Below are positions 47,901-57,447 of a stretch of 64,000 nt of DNA, one piece after another. Each line of letters begins with the position of its first letter. The stretch's first letter is position 1. The translations under genes were made by a program, and so were the position numbers. Source of the stretch: Certhia americana (lineage: Eukaryota; Chordata; Aves; Passeriformes; Certhiidae); contig CM031878.1 of the NCBI GenBank assembly GCA_018697195.1, positions 9,755,351-9,819,350 on the forward strand, written 5' to 3'. Below the pieces are notes generated by a model. It did no database searches and was not told the DNA's origin. It was given only the letters and a program-made list of their open reading frames with translations.

Positions 47901-50900
47901 GAATACTCTTAAAAGAAAGTTTTGTTAGAAATCCAGTTTTGTCTTTTTAATATACAGCTACATTGATTTTAGAAATTTCCTTATGAATAGTCTAAACCAG
48001 AGACTTCTTTGCCAAGATTTAAATAATTTACATGTTTACCATTAAGCTTCTAAATGAAGTTGTAATTTCAACTGCATCTTGAAGTACATCTTCTAGCGTT
48101 CCATTTCTAAACCACCATCACAGTATCTTAACACACGTGAATGATGTGGAGACCAGGAAGGTATGTGCAATGCTGGCCTGTTTTCTGCTGAGATCTTTTG
48201 ATGAAAGTTTGTTGTGATTATGAGTTATCTGTCTTGTTTTATGAGTTTCCCTTTCATTGCAGGCCTTGCTGTAAAGCTCCTCTCCTCATGCAAGGGCCAT
48301 ATCTGATATGCCACAACTTTGTAGCCTTGACTCAAACTGCTAAGAGCTATGAGAAGGCCTTGCAGATTTTTATTTGTTTTTTAAAGTAAAGAAGCCAGCT
48401 GAAACTACAGAAATTATAGACACAAGAAGGAGATTTGTGATAGGATTGTCAGTAGCTCAAGGACTCAAGAAGGAAAACATCAGCATCTAAAACTCTAAAA
48501 TCCTTAACTAAAACAACTAGGGAAGTTAATCAGGCAGAGAATTTTTGAGTCAGCATTAATGTCAATGGATCACGAGTACACTAATTCTCAGCCTACCAGC
48601 TGATCAGATCCTAGTTACCTGTTGTGTGTGCTACCCAATAATTATGTTACACTTTTTAAGTTATCTACATCCTGATTTCTGGACTCTCCTCATACCTACT
48701 GGACAATATCCAAACATATTAACTCAAAAGAATTGTTAGAATAATCTTTATCAGAGAGAACTTGATCTAAAGGACTGTCAACTTTGTTATACCTAGGCTG
48801 ATTCACAGCAGTTCTGCACTGCTCAAGCTTTGTTAAACAAGTGATCAATGAGGTGCAAAAAGGCAAGCAGTTAATTACATGGACAAAAAGCATTTCCATA
48901 GATTCTAAAGGAAAGAAAGAAAGAAGGTGACTGGTACAGCACATTGTTGTCAATACAACAATGAGACTTACGTTTTAGACAAGGTGTATCGTGGTAAATT
49001 CTGTCCATAGAGATAGGTCTCTCCTTCGGTCCAAGTACATGTTACTCTTTTCATGTCTTGAGTTTGGCAAGAAAAATCTTTAGGTGCATCAGGTGGTTCT
49101 TGTCAGATGAAATAACAAAAAAAACAACATGGCAGTCAAGGCAAAACTCTTCAGTCTTTTAATATATTAACAAGCTAGAAATAATGGATAGGTATGAAGT
49201 TTGGTTTACAATAGATGTTATTACTCAAATTACATTTACTCAATGACCACTCTGCAAAGATGGTCAGGATAATACCATGAGTCAATAGCAATCAAACACT
49301 TTCATACTCTATTGTACTTTTTTATACTCATCCATTTATTTATTCAATCTGTATTCTTTAAAAATTGCTATTAGCCTTCAAAAAGGAGACTCTGCTGAGT
49401 TTTTACCACATGCACACAGACAATGAAGCTGAATTCCTAAATGGGTGGGGTATATTTATGACTCAATCACCTGTCATAGGGTCAATTAATTTACTGCTAT
49501 TCTTTCCTGCTTTCTCTGTATAAGTTTATAGATCTCAAGTAAGACAGAATTCAGCCAGACATGACAAGACCATGAAACTTACAGCAAGCTTTCCCCCCTC
49601 CCCCCCCCCCGTCCGTTTTTTCTACAGTCATTCCTGAGTTAGTAACAAGAGGAAAATAAAACTGTAACAATGTGTTCACTTACTACCCACGAAGAAAGCT
49701 GCCTCATGTGACCGCTCATTTTCATCATTACAGTAGGCATGAATGTTAGATCCTTTGTCATGTGACAGATTTTTCACTGTGAGAAGTCTGACTTGACTGT
49801 TTTTGTGCTTGAAAACATCAACGGTTGGGTATATAGAGAATTTAATTGTTTGACCTTCCCCTCCTATGCAGCAAAGAGTGATATTAGAGCCTTCTGCTAA
49901 AATTTTTTCTTTTGGAAAGATCTGTGGCCCACTTTTATTTGAAGTGTCCAGACCTGCAATTAAAAAAAAAAAAAAAAAAAAAATTTCAAAATCTGCTCAA
50001 GGCCGTAGCCTTCAGCCAGCATACAAAACTAAGCATTTACACAAGAAATTGCTAATATTATCCATTCACAGACTTCTATTTAGTATTCCTCCCAATACAG
50101 AGATGAATTTCACATGTAATAATACCTTTTCTCTTAAAGTCATAAACACATAATGTAATCCAACAAGCCACCTAAGAGACTAAATCTCTTTTACTGCCTT
50201 TCACTTAGAGAAAACAAAGTGTTCTGTCAAGAACTGCCTTTATAAAGGAAGACCACCTACTGCTCCTATGCACAGGCTGTTGCTTACATCCAAAACATCT
50301 GCTCTTGAAGACTTGGAGCAGAGGGCTACAAAAACAGCATGGTTTGATGCTCGTGCAGAGCTCAGCTAAGAGGAGTCAATATTGACTGAATCAGATCAGT
50401 GAGGAGATAATCAACTTGGAATGAGACTCCCATAGCTTTCTATGTTGGACAGCTTGCTACATGGAAAATTTCATGGAATTGAAGTGACTCACAGTTTTTT
50501 ACACATATTGCACGGGTAAAATCCACTCTCAAGAATGTGATCCAAAAACCTGATAATATCTAGAATTACTATCTTTCACAGAGCTCTAAATCTGTAATGT
50601 GGGATCAGTTTCTGATCAAGAAAGAGTATTTTTGAGCCCCATTCACTTGCAACTAAAAAAAATAAAATCTCTGAGATTGAGGAGATTGTGGGATAAAAAA
50701 GGGAGTCTTGCAACCTACTGCCCATTACACAACAAGAGGGAGATGAGTGCCACAATCCAAGTATGAACACCAGTGATGCCTCTTCTATACACGTGATGTC
50801 TCAAATATCTAAAAGCCCTTGCTGCTTCAAATGAGTGTTTCATTATAAAAACACTACAGTCATATTTTCTAAAGCAGTTACATATTTTGTTTAAACAAGA

Positions 50901-53900
50901 TCCTCTGAAAACCAACTGCTCTAGTAAGACATGGTAATAATAAAAAAAAAGATAAAATCTTGTGATATCCTAAGTTACATTATTGGTTCACTCCTGTTTG
51001 TTCCCATATAATTAACAAGATATTCATTCTAAATTAAACAGGGAACTGACTTGCTCCTTTCTCTCTGCTTCTGTAATACCAATTCAAGCTGTGAATTCCA
51101 GACAAAAGCAACAAATTCATCAGATCATCACCCTAGCTATGTGCTTCCCCTCCTTTCTCTGAGTCTGGGCCAAGGATGTGCCTATCCAAGAACCCCTGTC
51201 AGTCCATCTACTACATTTTTTTGATGTGTGAGTAAAAAAACCCAAACTTTTGGTCTACTAGCTTAGGAAGATAATCTGCAAGTTATAGCAATCCTGAATA
51301 ACTGTTGTTATTGCTGGCAAGATATAAGAAACTGGTTAGTGCTTAGAGCAAATGGATTCTTGATGTGACGACATCTCTCCTGAACTGTCTTCCATGGTTA
51401 CATTCACTGGTGAATTACAAACTAGCTTTATACTTAAAAAAAAAAAACCCAAACAATATTGCAAAATCATGTTTTGCTTACCTGGAACAGTCTCCCACAA
51501 ACTCCACTGACTCCATATTTTTGATATTTCTGCCTTGCTCCTGATTCTTACAGCATGTGACATACACTCCAAAGGTATGTCTGAATCCCATGTCCATTGA
51601 AGAGGCTTTCCCAATTTGTCAAGTGTGACATTATGAAACTCCTACAAATGAAGAGCAGTAAGGCTAAGTATTGAAAACACAGCAACATGAAGATTTGGTA
51701 ATACAATCAAAAGCAGTGAGAAAGCTCAAAGTAGAAAAATGCTTTTGAAAATGAATGTCTGAAACTTCACTAGCTGCACGTGATCTTACACTAAGTGACT
51801 AGTCAGCTAAACAACTATTTACAGATCTGTGCTAGCAATGGTGGAGTGACTGATGTGCTGACATATTTGGGACTAAGACTGTTTCTCATGACATGGATTT
51901 GCTCTCAGAGACTTTCAGTGGGTTATTTATGTCTGCTATTACATAAGCTGCTGCCTACAAATATATCCTAATGCTATGGGTTACATATCCCTGTGGTGGA
52001 GTAACCATCCCTGGAGTTATTTAAAAGACGTGCAGATTCAGCATTTACAGATGTGGTTTAGTGTGGACTTGGTAGTGCTGGGTTAACAGCTGGACTCAGT
52101 GATCTTACAGAATTTTTCCAACCTATGAGATTCTATCATTCTACATATTTTAGTACTTTTATAGCAACCATTCCAGATTTTCAGCATATAGATCTGTGCT
52201 GCTCATATGATTTGTACTGAAGTCTTGAATCACACTGACCAGTAGAGAACTTCTCTCCAGTACAGCTTTCCATCAGCAACATCTGCACCTTCATACTACC
52301 ACTGCTCTGAGAAAAACTCTGCAATCACTTCAAAATTTAAATTCTCGATTACAGCCCTGAGGAATGTGGGCACTGCTCTAGAAGTTATATAGGCTGTCCA
52401 TGCTTTGGTATGAACAGACTCAGAGAGGTTTTTTATTGATACACATACTTCAGAAAAACAAAGAAGCAAATAGATTCCTGTATGGTAGTGACATACAAAG
52501 TAACTTGTCATGTTTATTACAAATAACAGACTACATCCTGGATTTGAAACACTTTTACTCCCCTCCAACAAGTTAATAAGAATTTGTTAAAGGACACTTC
52601 AAAAAACCCAAAACTTAATTATTTGTAGATATATGGCCCCAGTTACTGACTTCAGGGTTAGATCTACTTGTTGGATTAAAAATCCTATCCAACCTATCAA
52701 AGTGGTAAAAATCTTCAGAACTGCATAGAGCTCATTTGCAGTGAAGATGTGGTTCTTCAAACTCAGAGGCAAAACACTACCAATTAGGGTGATCAAAATA
52801 AGCTGAGATTTTTAACAATGCCTATCTTATTTTATTGATCACAGATTTCAGTAAAGTAAGTCCTTGTCTGCTTTATGTACTTTCTGACAAATAGCAACTC
52901 TAAATGAGTTAGTGCAGCTTTTCAGTTTTAAATTTTCTTTGGAGACTGTTCCCATACGGAAGTCACAAACAGAAAAACACCCAGAACAGGCCTAAGCCTA
53001 TTATTTGGGTGATCTCCTCTTTACAAAATGTTGCTTGTTCAGATGCTAAGGAAAGCTATCAGGACAGGAATTTTGCAAGGAGATATCACTACATCTTCCA
53101 TTATTGTAAATGACTAGTCCACGTCTTTTCTATGTACACTTACTGTCCACACAGTCATAGTTTCATCAGTTCGACGGACTTGTATCTCAAAAGATATTGC
53201 CAGCTCAGCATCATGAGCTGACTTGACAACATCCCATTCCACCAGCAGCTGCTGAAGATCCAAATCCTTGGAAACGTTAAGGTACGTTACTGGAAACACA
53301 ATGGATTCTAGGAGCACAAAAACAGCACAAAAATATTACTGTCTAGCTACTTTACAAAGTAGATCTGAAAAGACAGTGGTTAGAGGTAAGATAGGTTCCA
53401 CACCAGATGGTTCTGAATGAAAAATGATCAGGACCTATGCTGATGATGACAAAAGTAAAGATTGTTCTTTTACTTAAGCAATCAGCAGGCTAAAATGATA
53501 TTCCTGTACCTATAATAGCTCCCCACCATGACATTTGGTATGCTGTTTAATGTCTTTATGCTCTCAATTTACTAGCTGTTCTATGGGAATACAGATACAT
53601 TCCTTCATAATCTTATGAAGAGGAACAACATTATGTATTAAGAGGGACTAAATCCCAAATCTAGTATTAATTCCAGACCACAACACGATGAAGTTTAAAA
53701 GTCAGACTGAAGTCCCTTTTGGTGTTGGGACATAAAAGGCCCTGCAAGATTGTTCTGCTGAAAACTACAAATAACCCTGTAAGTGGTTCCTCTTTTTAGA
53801 TGATTCCTTTGTGACCCCTCCCTAAAATCCCTAGCTGTTGGAAGAGATTTTCCCAGCACTCACTGATTTGTCATTTCTCTACTTCCTGAAAACTAAACAA

Positions 53901-56900
53901 ACATAAACCCCCTAAATTTGATCTGGTTGTTACTGAAGCCAGGGAGCTGAAAACGTCTGAGTAACTAGCCTTTTTCTTTTGCCACAGATGCTTTCCAAGG
54001 TTCTTTGGCTTGTTACAAAAGGACAAGGTCAGAATGTTTATCCTAATGAAGACACAGAAAAAAAAAGTCATAAAAAAACCCAGCTGTACCTTTTAATAAA
54101 ATAAAACTTATTCTGTACATTCCGGCCACATTACAGCCAGAGTCATCAAGGACACTATGGACTGAGTGACCTCAGCAGCCCCCTCTTACAAAATTACCAC
54201 CTCCACTCCTGTCTCCCAGATACACTTGCTCTGAACTACCTGAGGCTTTTGCCATGTATCACTAGCAGAAACACTAGATTGAGAATTTATATTTTGATAG
54301 ATGCTTCTGGTAGCCATCATGCATCCAAATCATTCTGCAATTTATCCTGCAGTATTTGCATTACCCTAACCTCTGTGCAGCAGTTTTCCAATACAGGGAA
54401 TTTTTATATTAGGCCAAAGGAATGAAAGGCACAAGAGAATAAGCAGTTACAACAATCTCCGGTCAATCAAAGGAAGCAAATAGAACTTTATGAGCATATT
54501 TGTTAATTATGAGAATACAGACACTGACACAACTTCATTGTTTATATAAGTCCAGACCACAATGAAGAATAAATGGAGGAAAGAATGTATTTTACCGTTA
54601 GTACAAATTTATTAAAAACTGCTGGAAGAAAAGACTCTCTTTTAGTAAATCATCAAAAAACTCCATTGGGATATTTTTAATGTATTCCATTTTCAAGGAT
54701 ACTAGAAGTCAGAGCAAAATGAAAACCATATGTTTTCCATCTAGAAGAAACTACTGGTATAGGCATCTTCAGATAGGCTTGGAGAAGTCAAGTTTCTCTG
54801 TTCAAACACATGGTCTCAGAACAAGGACTGTAGTATCTTTAAGTTTTAGAGACAGAAATATATGCAACACACCTTCTATAAAGTCTTGCTGCAGTCTTAA
54901 TACATAATTACCAGGAAATGATTAACATGAATACATGAAAGCAGAACTGACAGCCTTAGTGTCTCTGCAAGGTAGGTGCAAAACCTTTCACATGTGGAAA
55001 TAAATTTCCTTTTTGGTTACATTAATGACATGGTCCTTAAAAAGTATATCTGCTGCTTCACAGCTGCTTTAGAAAAATGATGAGCATCAGTTTTATACTG
55101 CCATAAGGAAACCTGGTATCTATGACAATTACTGCCTGAAACTGAATAAACAAGATGGAAGGCTTGGGGGTAATTTCACTGAATGATGATGGAGCATTAA
55201 TTTTAGGTTTTACTGGAAAAAAGAAACATTATTAGCTTCACTGCCAACAACTGACTAGGCAAGGAGCCAGAATAACCAAAACAACACAGTGATTCATACG
55301 ATTAACTGTGGAAGTGGAGTATCACTTTATTTTGGAAAGATAGGACAAAACACACTTAACTTTCCCACATTTTCACCAACAAAACAAGACAAACACTGTT
55401 AAAATCTCACTTATGCTAAAGAATTGACTGCAATGTTTGTCTCCAGTAAGCAATCTTAGCTGCTCTTATTCTGGTCAACCTTACTTGTAAGCTTATCATC
55501 CATTTACCTGAAGCACCATGTACCAAACCTCTTGGGGGATCTCATTTCACATACACAAGCTGATCTAGAACGCTGGGCCTTCCCATTACTGTTTCTTCTG
55601 TCTGAACTGCCTGAAGCGACAGAGGAAGGGAGGAACTGGGAGAAGGAAAGGACCCTGCTAGTCTCTCAATAAAATTCAATGGCACAAAGTAATAGTCCAG
55701 GGAAAGGAAATAACACCTAAATATACCTGAAAGAAAATCCATCCAGCTGGCAGAAAATCCTTTCTTTTTCAGGGTGCATCATTAAAATAAACTTCTGCAT
55801 ATCTTCTGAATTTCTCTATCCTCTTTCTGTTCTTTTTCTAATAAATTCTAATTGCAAGTGTCGCTATTATGCCGATTGCATTGATGATGAGCCTGTATCA
55901 CCTCTCTGCATCTGTTTCTTTTAGTCCAAATGAAAGTATCATCCCTTTTCTCACCATAAAGAATACTTCCACCTGCCACACTTAATTAGCTTGATAAAAA
56001 GACTGCAAAGGTCTTATTAGTTTCTGTGATTTCTTCATCTGTACCAGTGAAGGGACACTCTCACATCTCTCTTCAGGTATACAACATATCACTTCAGACC
56101 CCGTACTATTTTGTTTTCCATAGTCTGGCAAAAGACAGTCTAGATCATCAGTTTGAGTTTATACACAGTACTAAAAAATAGAAGAAACAATATAAATAAG
56201 GATATAGCCAAAATTTTGATCACCACCAAGTTACAACTTAAATATTAAAGAATTTTGTAGCATAATTTTAACACAAGGCAGTATTTACAGCATTCACAGT
56301 TACAAAAATCTCTCCTAACAAAATTAACTGATCAAGGCATCTTAAGACTTGTTTTAACTTGCAAGCTAACTCAAGACCATGTGAATAGTTATGATTAACA
56401 ACAGAGACTAATTTTATTACTGAAAAATTGCATGTGAAAACAAGTGACCAAGTTACTGTAATGAAGCACCTGTTTGGACTTGCCTGCATTACAAACTTCT
56501 GCCATTCTAGGAGCCCTGGGAGTAAGTCTTAAAACTGAGACTTGGGTAAATATGAATTTCAAGGCTGAAGAAAGACAAAATGTCTGAAAGAAATTTATTA
56601 CCCCTTCAGTATGATAACAAATCTATTTTCAAAAACCCAAACATCTCTCTTCCTTCTTCACCAACTTAAGAAAAGGCAATAAAATTTCCATAATGCAGAC
56701 TAGAGTCTGGTAAGGTCTGCCTTCTTAGTGGTGGTCACAGAAAGGTCAATTAAAAATTTTCTTTTTTCTTTTAATGTAGACATACCCAAATGTTATTGCT
56801 AGCAGCAAGTACACAAGAAATATTTTTACCTTAAAATACACAGCCTTCTGAGAAGTTTTCATTATATTCAACTTTTCCCCCTTCAAATATGCCTATTTTC

Positions 56901-57433
56901 TTTTGTATTTTTTATTGGATAAATATGTGAAGTGTAAAAAAAAAAAAAAAATCTGGTCCTGGAATCTTGTGGCACAATCAGAAAAGAGCCAACAGAAATG
57001 CTAAGTTTTCAGAGATGAGACAAAAAAAGACAGGAAAGAAGTAAAAAAACCGTAAAAGTTGTCAAAGAGGAAATAAATTACTTGAAGATGACAGTACAGG
57101 TCATAGGAGAAAGAGGAGGAGCAAATAAATAAATACACTCTGGCTTCACATCACTGCAAATTATTGATTCAACAGGAAATTTTGCATAATGGCTTCACAA
57201 AAGGTAATAATGAAAGTTGTTCCATCACCTTACTAAAGAGAATAATTTGATTAAATGTGTGACATGTTGCTTAATCAGAGACTTACAAATCAGCTAGTTG
57301 AAAGCTTCAGTTTCTGTAGATTGCTTCCAAACAAAAACAATCAAACATTCAGACATTTACCTTGCTGTGAGTATGTAGTGTAGCATGTCCTCAGGGGGAG
57401 CAGTACTGCCAGAATCACAAAGTGATTCATCAT
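35492..57433 (-). CDS. OSMR: Oncostatin M receptor subunit beta, complete coding region (17 exons, 924 residues)
   Basis: Type I cytokine receptor that pairs with gp130 (for oncostatin M) or IL31RA (for IL-31 in mammals) and signals by JAK/STAT. Seen: 17 in-phase exons totalling 2,775 bases with stop. Domain order: signal peptide 1-about 20; half cytokine-binding module without cysteines, ending in WSQWS (122-126); Ig-like domain about 133-225; second cytokine-binding module with WSEWS (400-404); three fibronectin III domains about 415-722; transmembrane helix about 727-745; Box 1 CPVIPSP (757-763); short tail. Diagnostic human matches: W-W-S/E-S/D-PLEC before WSxWS, HFW-WSEWS, PGVRY-FRIYG with LLEKK-GY, and CFENF-Y in the tail. 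LIFR is the nearest alternative, but these blocks and the tail-to-tail position beside RICTOR fit OSMR. Human OSMR is 979 residues; the difference is mainly at the C-terminus. Confidence 0.95.
36306..36330. promoter_or_regulatory. 25-base palindrome centred on a STAT-type GAS site
   Basis: Perfect 12-base arms (TGCTGATGTTCA at 36306-36317 and its complement at 36319-36330) around one G. The centre reads TTCAGTGAA, which fits TTCNNNGAA. Located in the last OSMR intron. Binding is inferred only. Confidence 0.4.
36571..36643 (-). CDS. OSMR: OSMR exon 16: Box 1
   Basis: Acceptor atttccag, donor gtaaaa. Encodes WVKECCCPVIPSPSKSTVLS then FKEFK, aligned with human [20 protein letters not shown]. 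The PxxPxP Box 1 binds JAK kinases in this family. Confidence 0.95.
36923..37001 (-). CDS. OSMR: OSMR exon 15: transmembrane helix
   Basis: Acceptor cttccacag, donor gtaagt. Encodes NMLYFIFVLVIVPTLVAAIC followed by QWKMK: one hydrophobic segment then basic residues, as for a type I receptor. Confidence 0.95.
38480..38644 (-). CDS. OSMR: OSMR exon 14: third fibronectin III domain, second half
   Basis: Acceptor tgttttag, donor gtgagt. Encodes DESELCKYTIENPEEKRYTV through RYIDTPYN; human has CCKYKIDNPEEKALIVDNL. Confidence 0.94.
38665..38988 (-). mobile_element. CR1 LINE fragment
   Basis: Reads as the 3' part of CR1 in antisense: atagaatcatgggatcacag, then gggttagaagggacc, then the cagtttctccaggcaacctg block and aaaagctgcagtaag. 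About 320 bases in an OSMR intron, in the OSMR transcript sense. Limits approximate. Confidence 0.85.
40272..40451 (-). CDS. OSMR: OSMR exon 13: third fibronectin III domain, first half
   Basis: Acceptor cttccag, donor gtaact. Encodes PPRLDPIVTKVDLTYNSVIL through KHILS, including EPGFVRGYHVYV (human QPGFIQGYHVYL). Confidence 0.95.
40899..41000 (-). CDS. OSMR: OSMR exon 12: second fibronectin III domain, second half
   Basis: Acceptor ttctag, donor gtaagt. Encodes AFVPGVRYKFRIYGSVANRA then SLLEKKIGYLREL. This block is diagnostic for OSMR. Confidence 0.96.
42108..42290 (-). CDS. OSMR: OSMR exon 11: second fibronectin III domain, first half
   Basis: Acceptor attcctag, donor gtgaga. Encodes TKELKEGQVNGTDDGIFISW through SAVISS, with YIIDWCNF and LQWKRFGSNTSS as in human YVVDWCDH and FQWKNVGPNTTS. 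Confidence 0.95.
42337..42360. repeat. Perfect 10-base-stem hairpin in OSMR intron
   Basis: TTTATGAATC, loop CTCA, then GATTCATAAA. It lies 47 bases upstream of the exon 11 acceptor, in the branch-point zone of the OSMR pre-mRNA. Confidence 0.7.
42840..43062 (-). CDS. OSMR: OSMR exon 10: first fibronectin III domain
   Basis: Acceptor tttcctcag above 43062. Encodes QTPSFQANGKIISYKVIWEK through SLPSVLIISRATDN. Human has the matching ANGKILFYNVVVEN. The donor is weak: gtagga after 42840 or gtattt after 42834, both in the same phase, so the 3' edge is uncertain by 6 bases. Confidence 0.88.
43475..43551 (-). CDS. OSMR: OSMR exon 9: first fibronectin III domain, start
   Basis: Acceptor attgcag, donor gtgaga. 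Encodes PSGKLDIWREITPVLGGRNV then TLFWK; human has APDVWRI and HTVTLFWK. Confidence 0.95.
44053..44206 (-). CDS. OSMR: OSMR exon 8: WSEWS of the second cytokine-binding module
   Basis: Acceptor ttttgcag, donor gtatgt. Encodes HNSSVVDSKRVTVRGLQPYT, then EYTARVRC, then HFWRWSEWS (residues 396-404). Human: [21 protein letters not shown]. Confidence 0.96.
45042..45085 (+). repeat. 44-base segment repeated at 46398-46441
   Basis: Matches 46398-46441 with two mismatches (45045 A/T and 45070 T/C). Core aggaattgctatttaaaag followed by ttaacttatcacaca. Both copies lie in the OSMR intron between exons 6 and 7. Confidence 0.9.
45466..45602 (-). CDS. OSMR: OSMR exon 7: second cytokine-binding module, membrane-proximal half
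   Basis: Acceptor ttggcag, donor gtatga. Encodes MYPTAPFQVWEDCTDTEITL through LQPDGKVEL. Aligns with human [20 protein letters not shown]. Moderately diverged. Confidence 0.92.
46398..46441 (+). repeat. 44-base segment repeated at 45042-45085
   Basis: Second copy, same orientation, 1,356 bases away. No known mobile element was recognised around either copy. Confidence 0.9.
47550..47707 (-). CDS. OSMR: OSMR exon 6: second cytokine-binding module
   Basis: Acceptor tttgacag, donor gtaagg. Encodes SSQKTALCKAICSKQCSCSW through FAVNHR. The four cysteines in CKAICSKQCSC compare with two in the human segment (LCTHKNWCNW). Confidence 0.92.
48972..49098 (-). CDS. OSMR: OSMR exon 5: second cytokine-binding module, first cysteine pair
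   Basis: Acceptor ctgacaag, donor gtaagt. Encodes PPDAPKDFSCQTQDMKRVTC then TWTEGETYLYGQNLPRYTLS; human has [20 protein letters not shown]. Confidence 0.94.
49590..49611. repeat. C-rich tract
   Basis: Run of Cs broken by one T (tttcccccctcccccccccc), about 75-90 bases downstream of the OSMR Ig exon on the minus strand, where it is G-rich. Confidence 0.8.
49684..49953 (-). CDS. OSMR: OSMR exon 4: Ig-like domain
   Basis: Acceptor ttaattgcag, donor gtaagt after 49684 (or gtagta after 49687). Encodes LDTSNKSGPQIFPKEKILAE through CNDENERSHEAAFFV. Two cysteines (in LCCIGG and AYCNDE) can make the Ig disulfide. Human has FPKDKLVEEGTNVTICYV. Confidence 0.93.
49962..49983 (+). repeat. 22-base A run (T run in the OSMR pre-mRNA)
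   Basis: Uninterrupted A22 on the plus strand. For OSMR it is a U22 polypyrimidine tract ending 8 bases before the AG of the Ig-exon acceptor. Confidence 0.95.
51482..51641 (-). CDS. OSMR: OSMR exon 3: first WSxWS
   Basis: Acceptor tttgtag, donor gtaagc. Encodes EFHNVTLDKLGKPLQWTWDS through KIWSQWSLWETVP; human has HWSWESELPLECATHFVRI and FWSNWSSWEEV. WSQWS at residues 122-126. Confidence 0.96.
51995..52147 (+). mobile_element. CR1 LINE 3' end fragment
   Basis: Reads in the plus direction as the CR1 terminal region: catccctggagttatttaaa, atgtggtttagtg, ggactcagtgatcttacag, tttttccaacctatgagatt. It lies antisense in an OSMR intron. Confidence 0.8.
53144..53307 (-). CDS. OSMR: OSMR exon 2: N-terminal half module
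   Basis: Acceptor tcctag, donor gtaagt. Encodes ESIVFPVTYLNVSKDLDLQQ through RTDETMTVWT. No cysteine, as expected for the truncated first cytokine-binding module of OSMR; FEIQVRR matches human FQIQISR. Confidence 0.93.
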
Positions 57434-57447
57434 TCGTTCACCTTTTC
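57361..57447 (-). CDS. OSMR: OSMR first coding exon: signal peptide (CDS from 57433)
   Basis: Acceptor cttatgcag above 57447, 14 bases of 5' UTR, then two adjacent in-frame ATGs (57433 and 57430). Encodes MMNHFVILAVLLPLRTCYTT and YSQQ, a typical signal peptide. Donor gtaaat. The upstream acceptor shows that at least one untranslated exon precedes it. Confidence 0.93.

Noticed and set aside
35492..57433. Identification of the minus-strand gene as LIFR
   Set aside because: LIFR shares the domain order, but the exon 3, 8, 12 and 16 blocks match OSMR, the first module lacks cysteines, and OSMR is the tail-to-tail neighbour of RICTOR.
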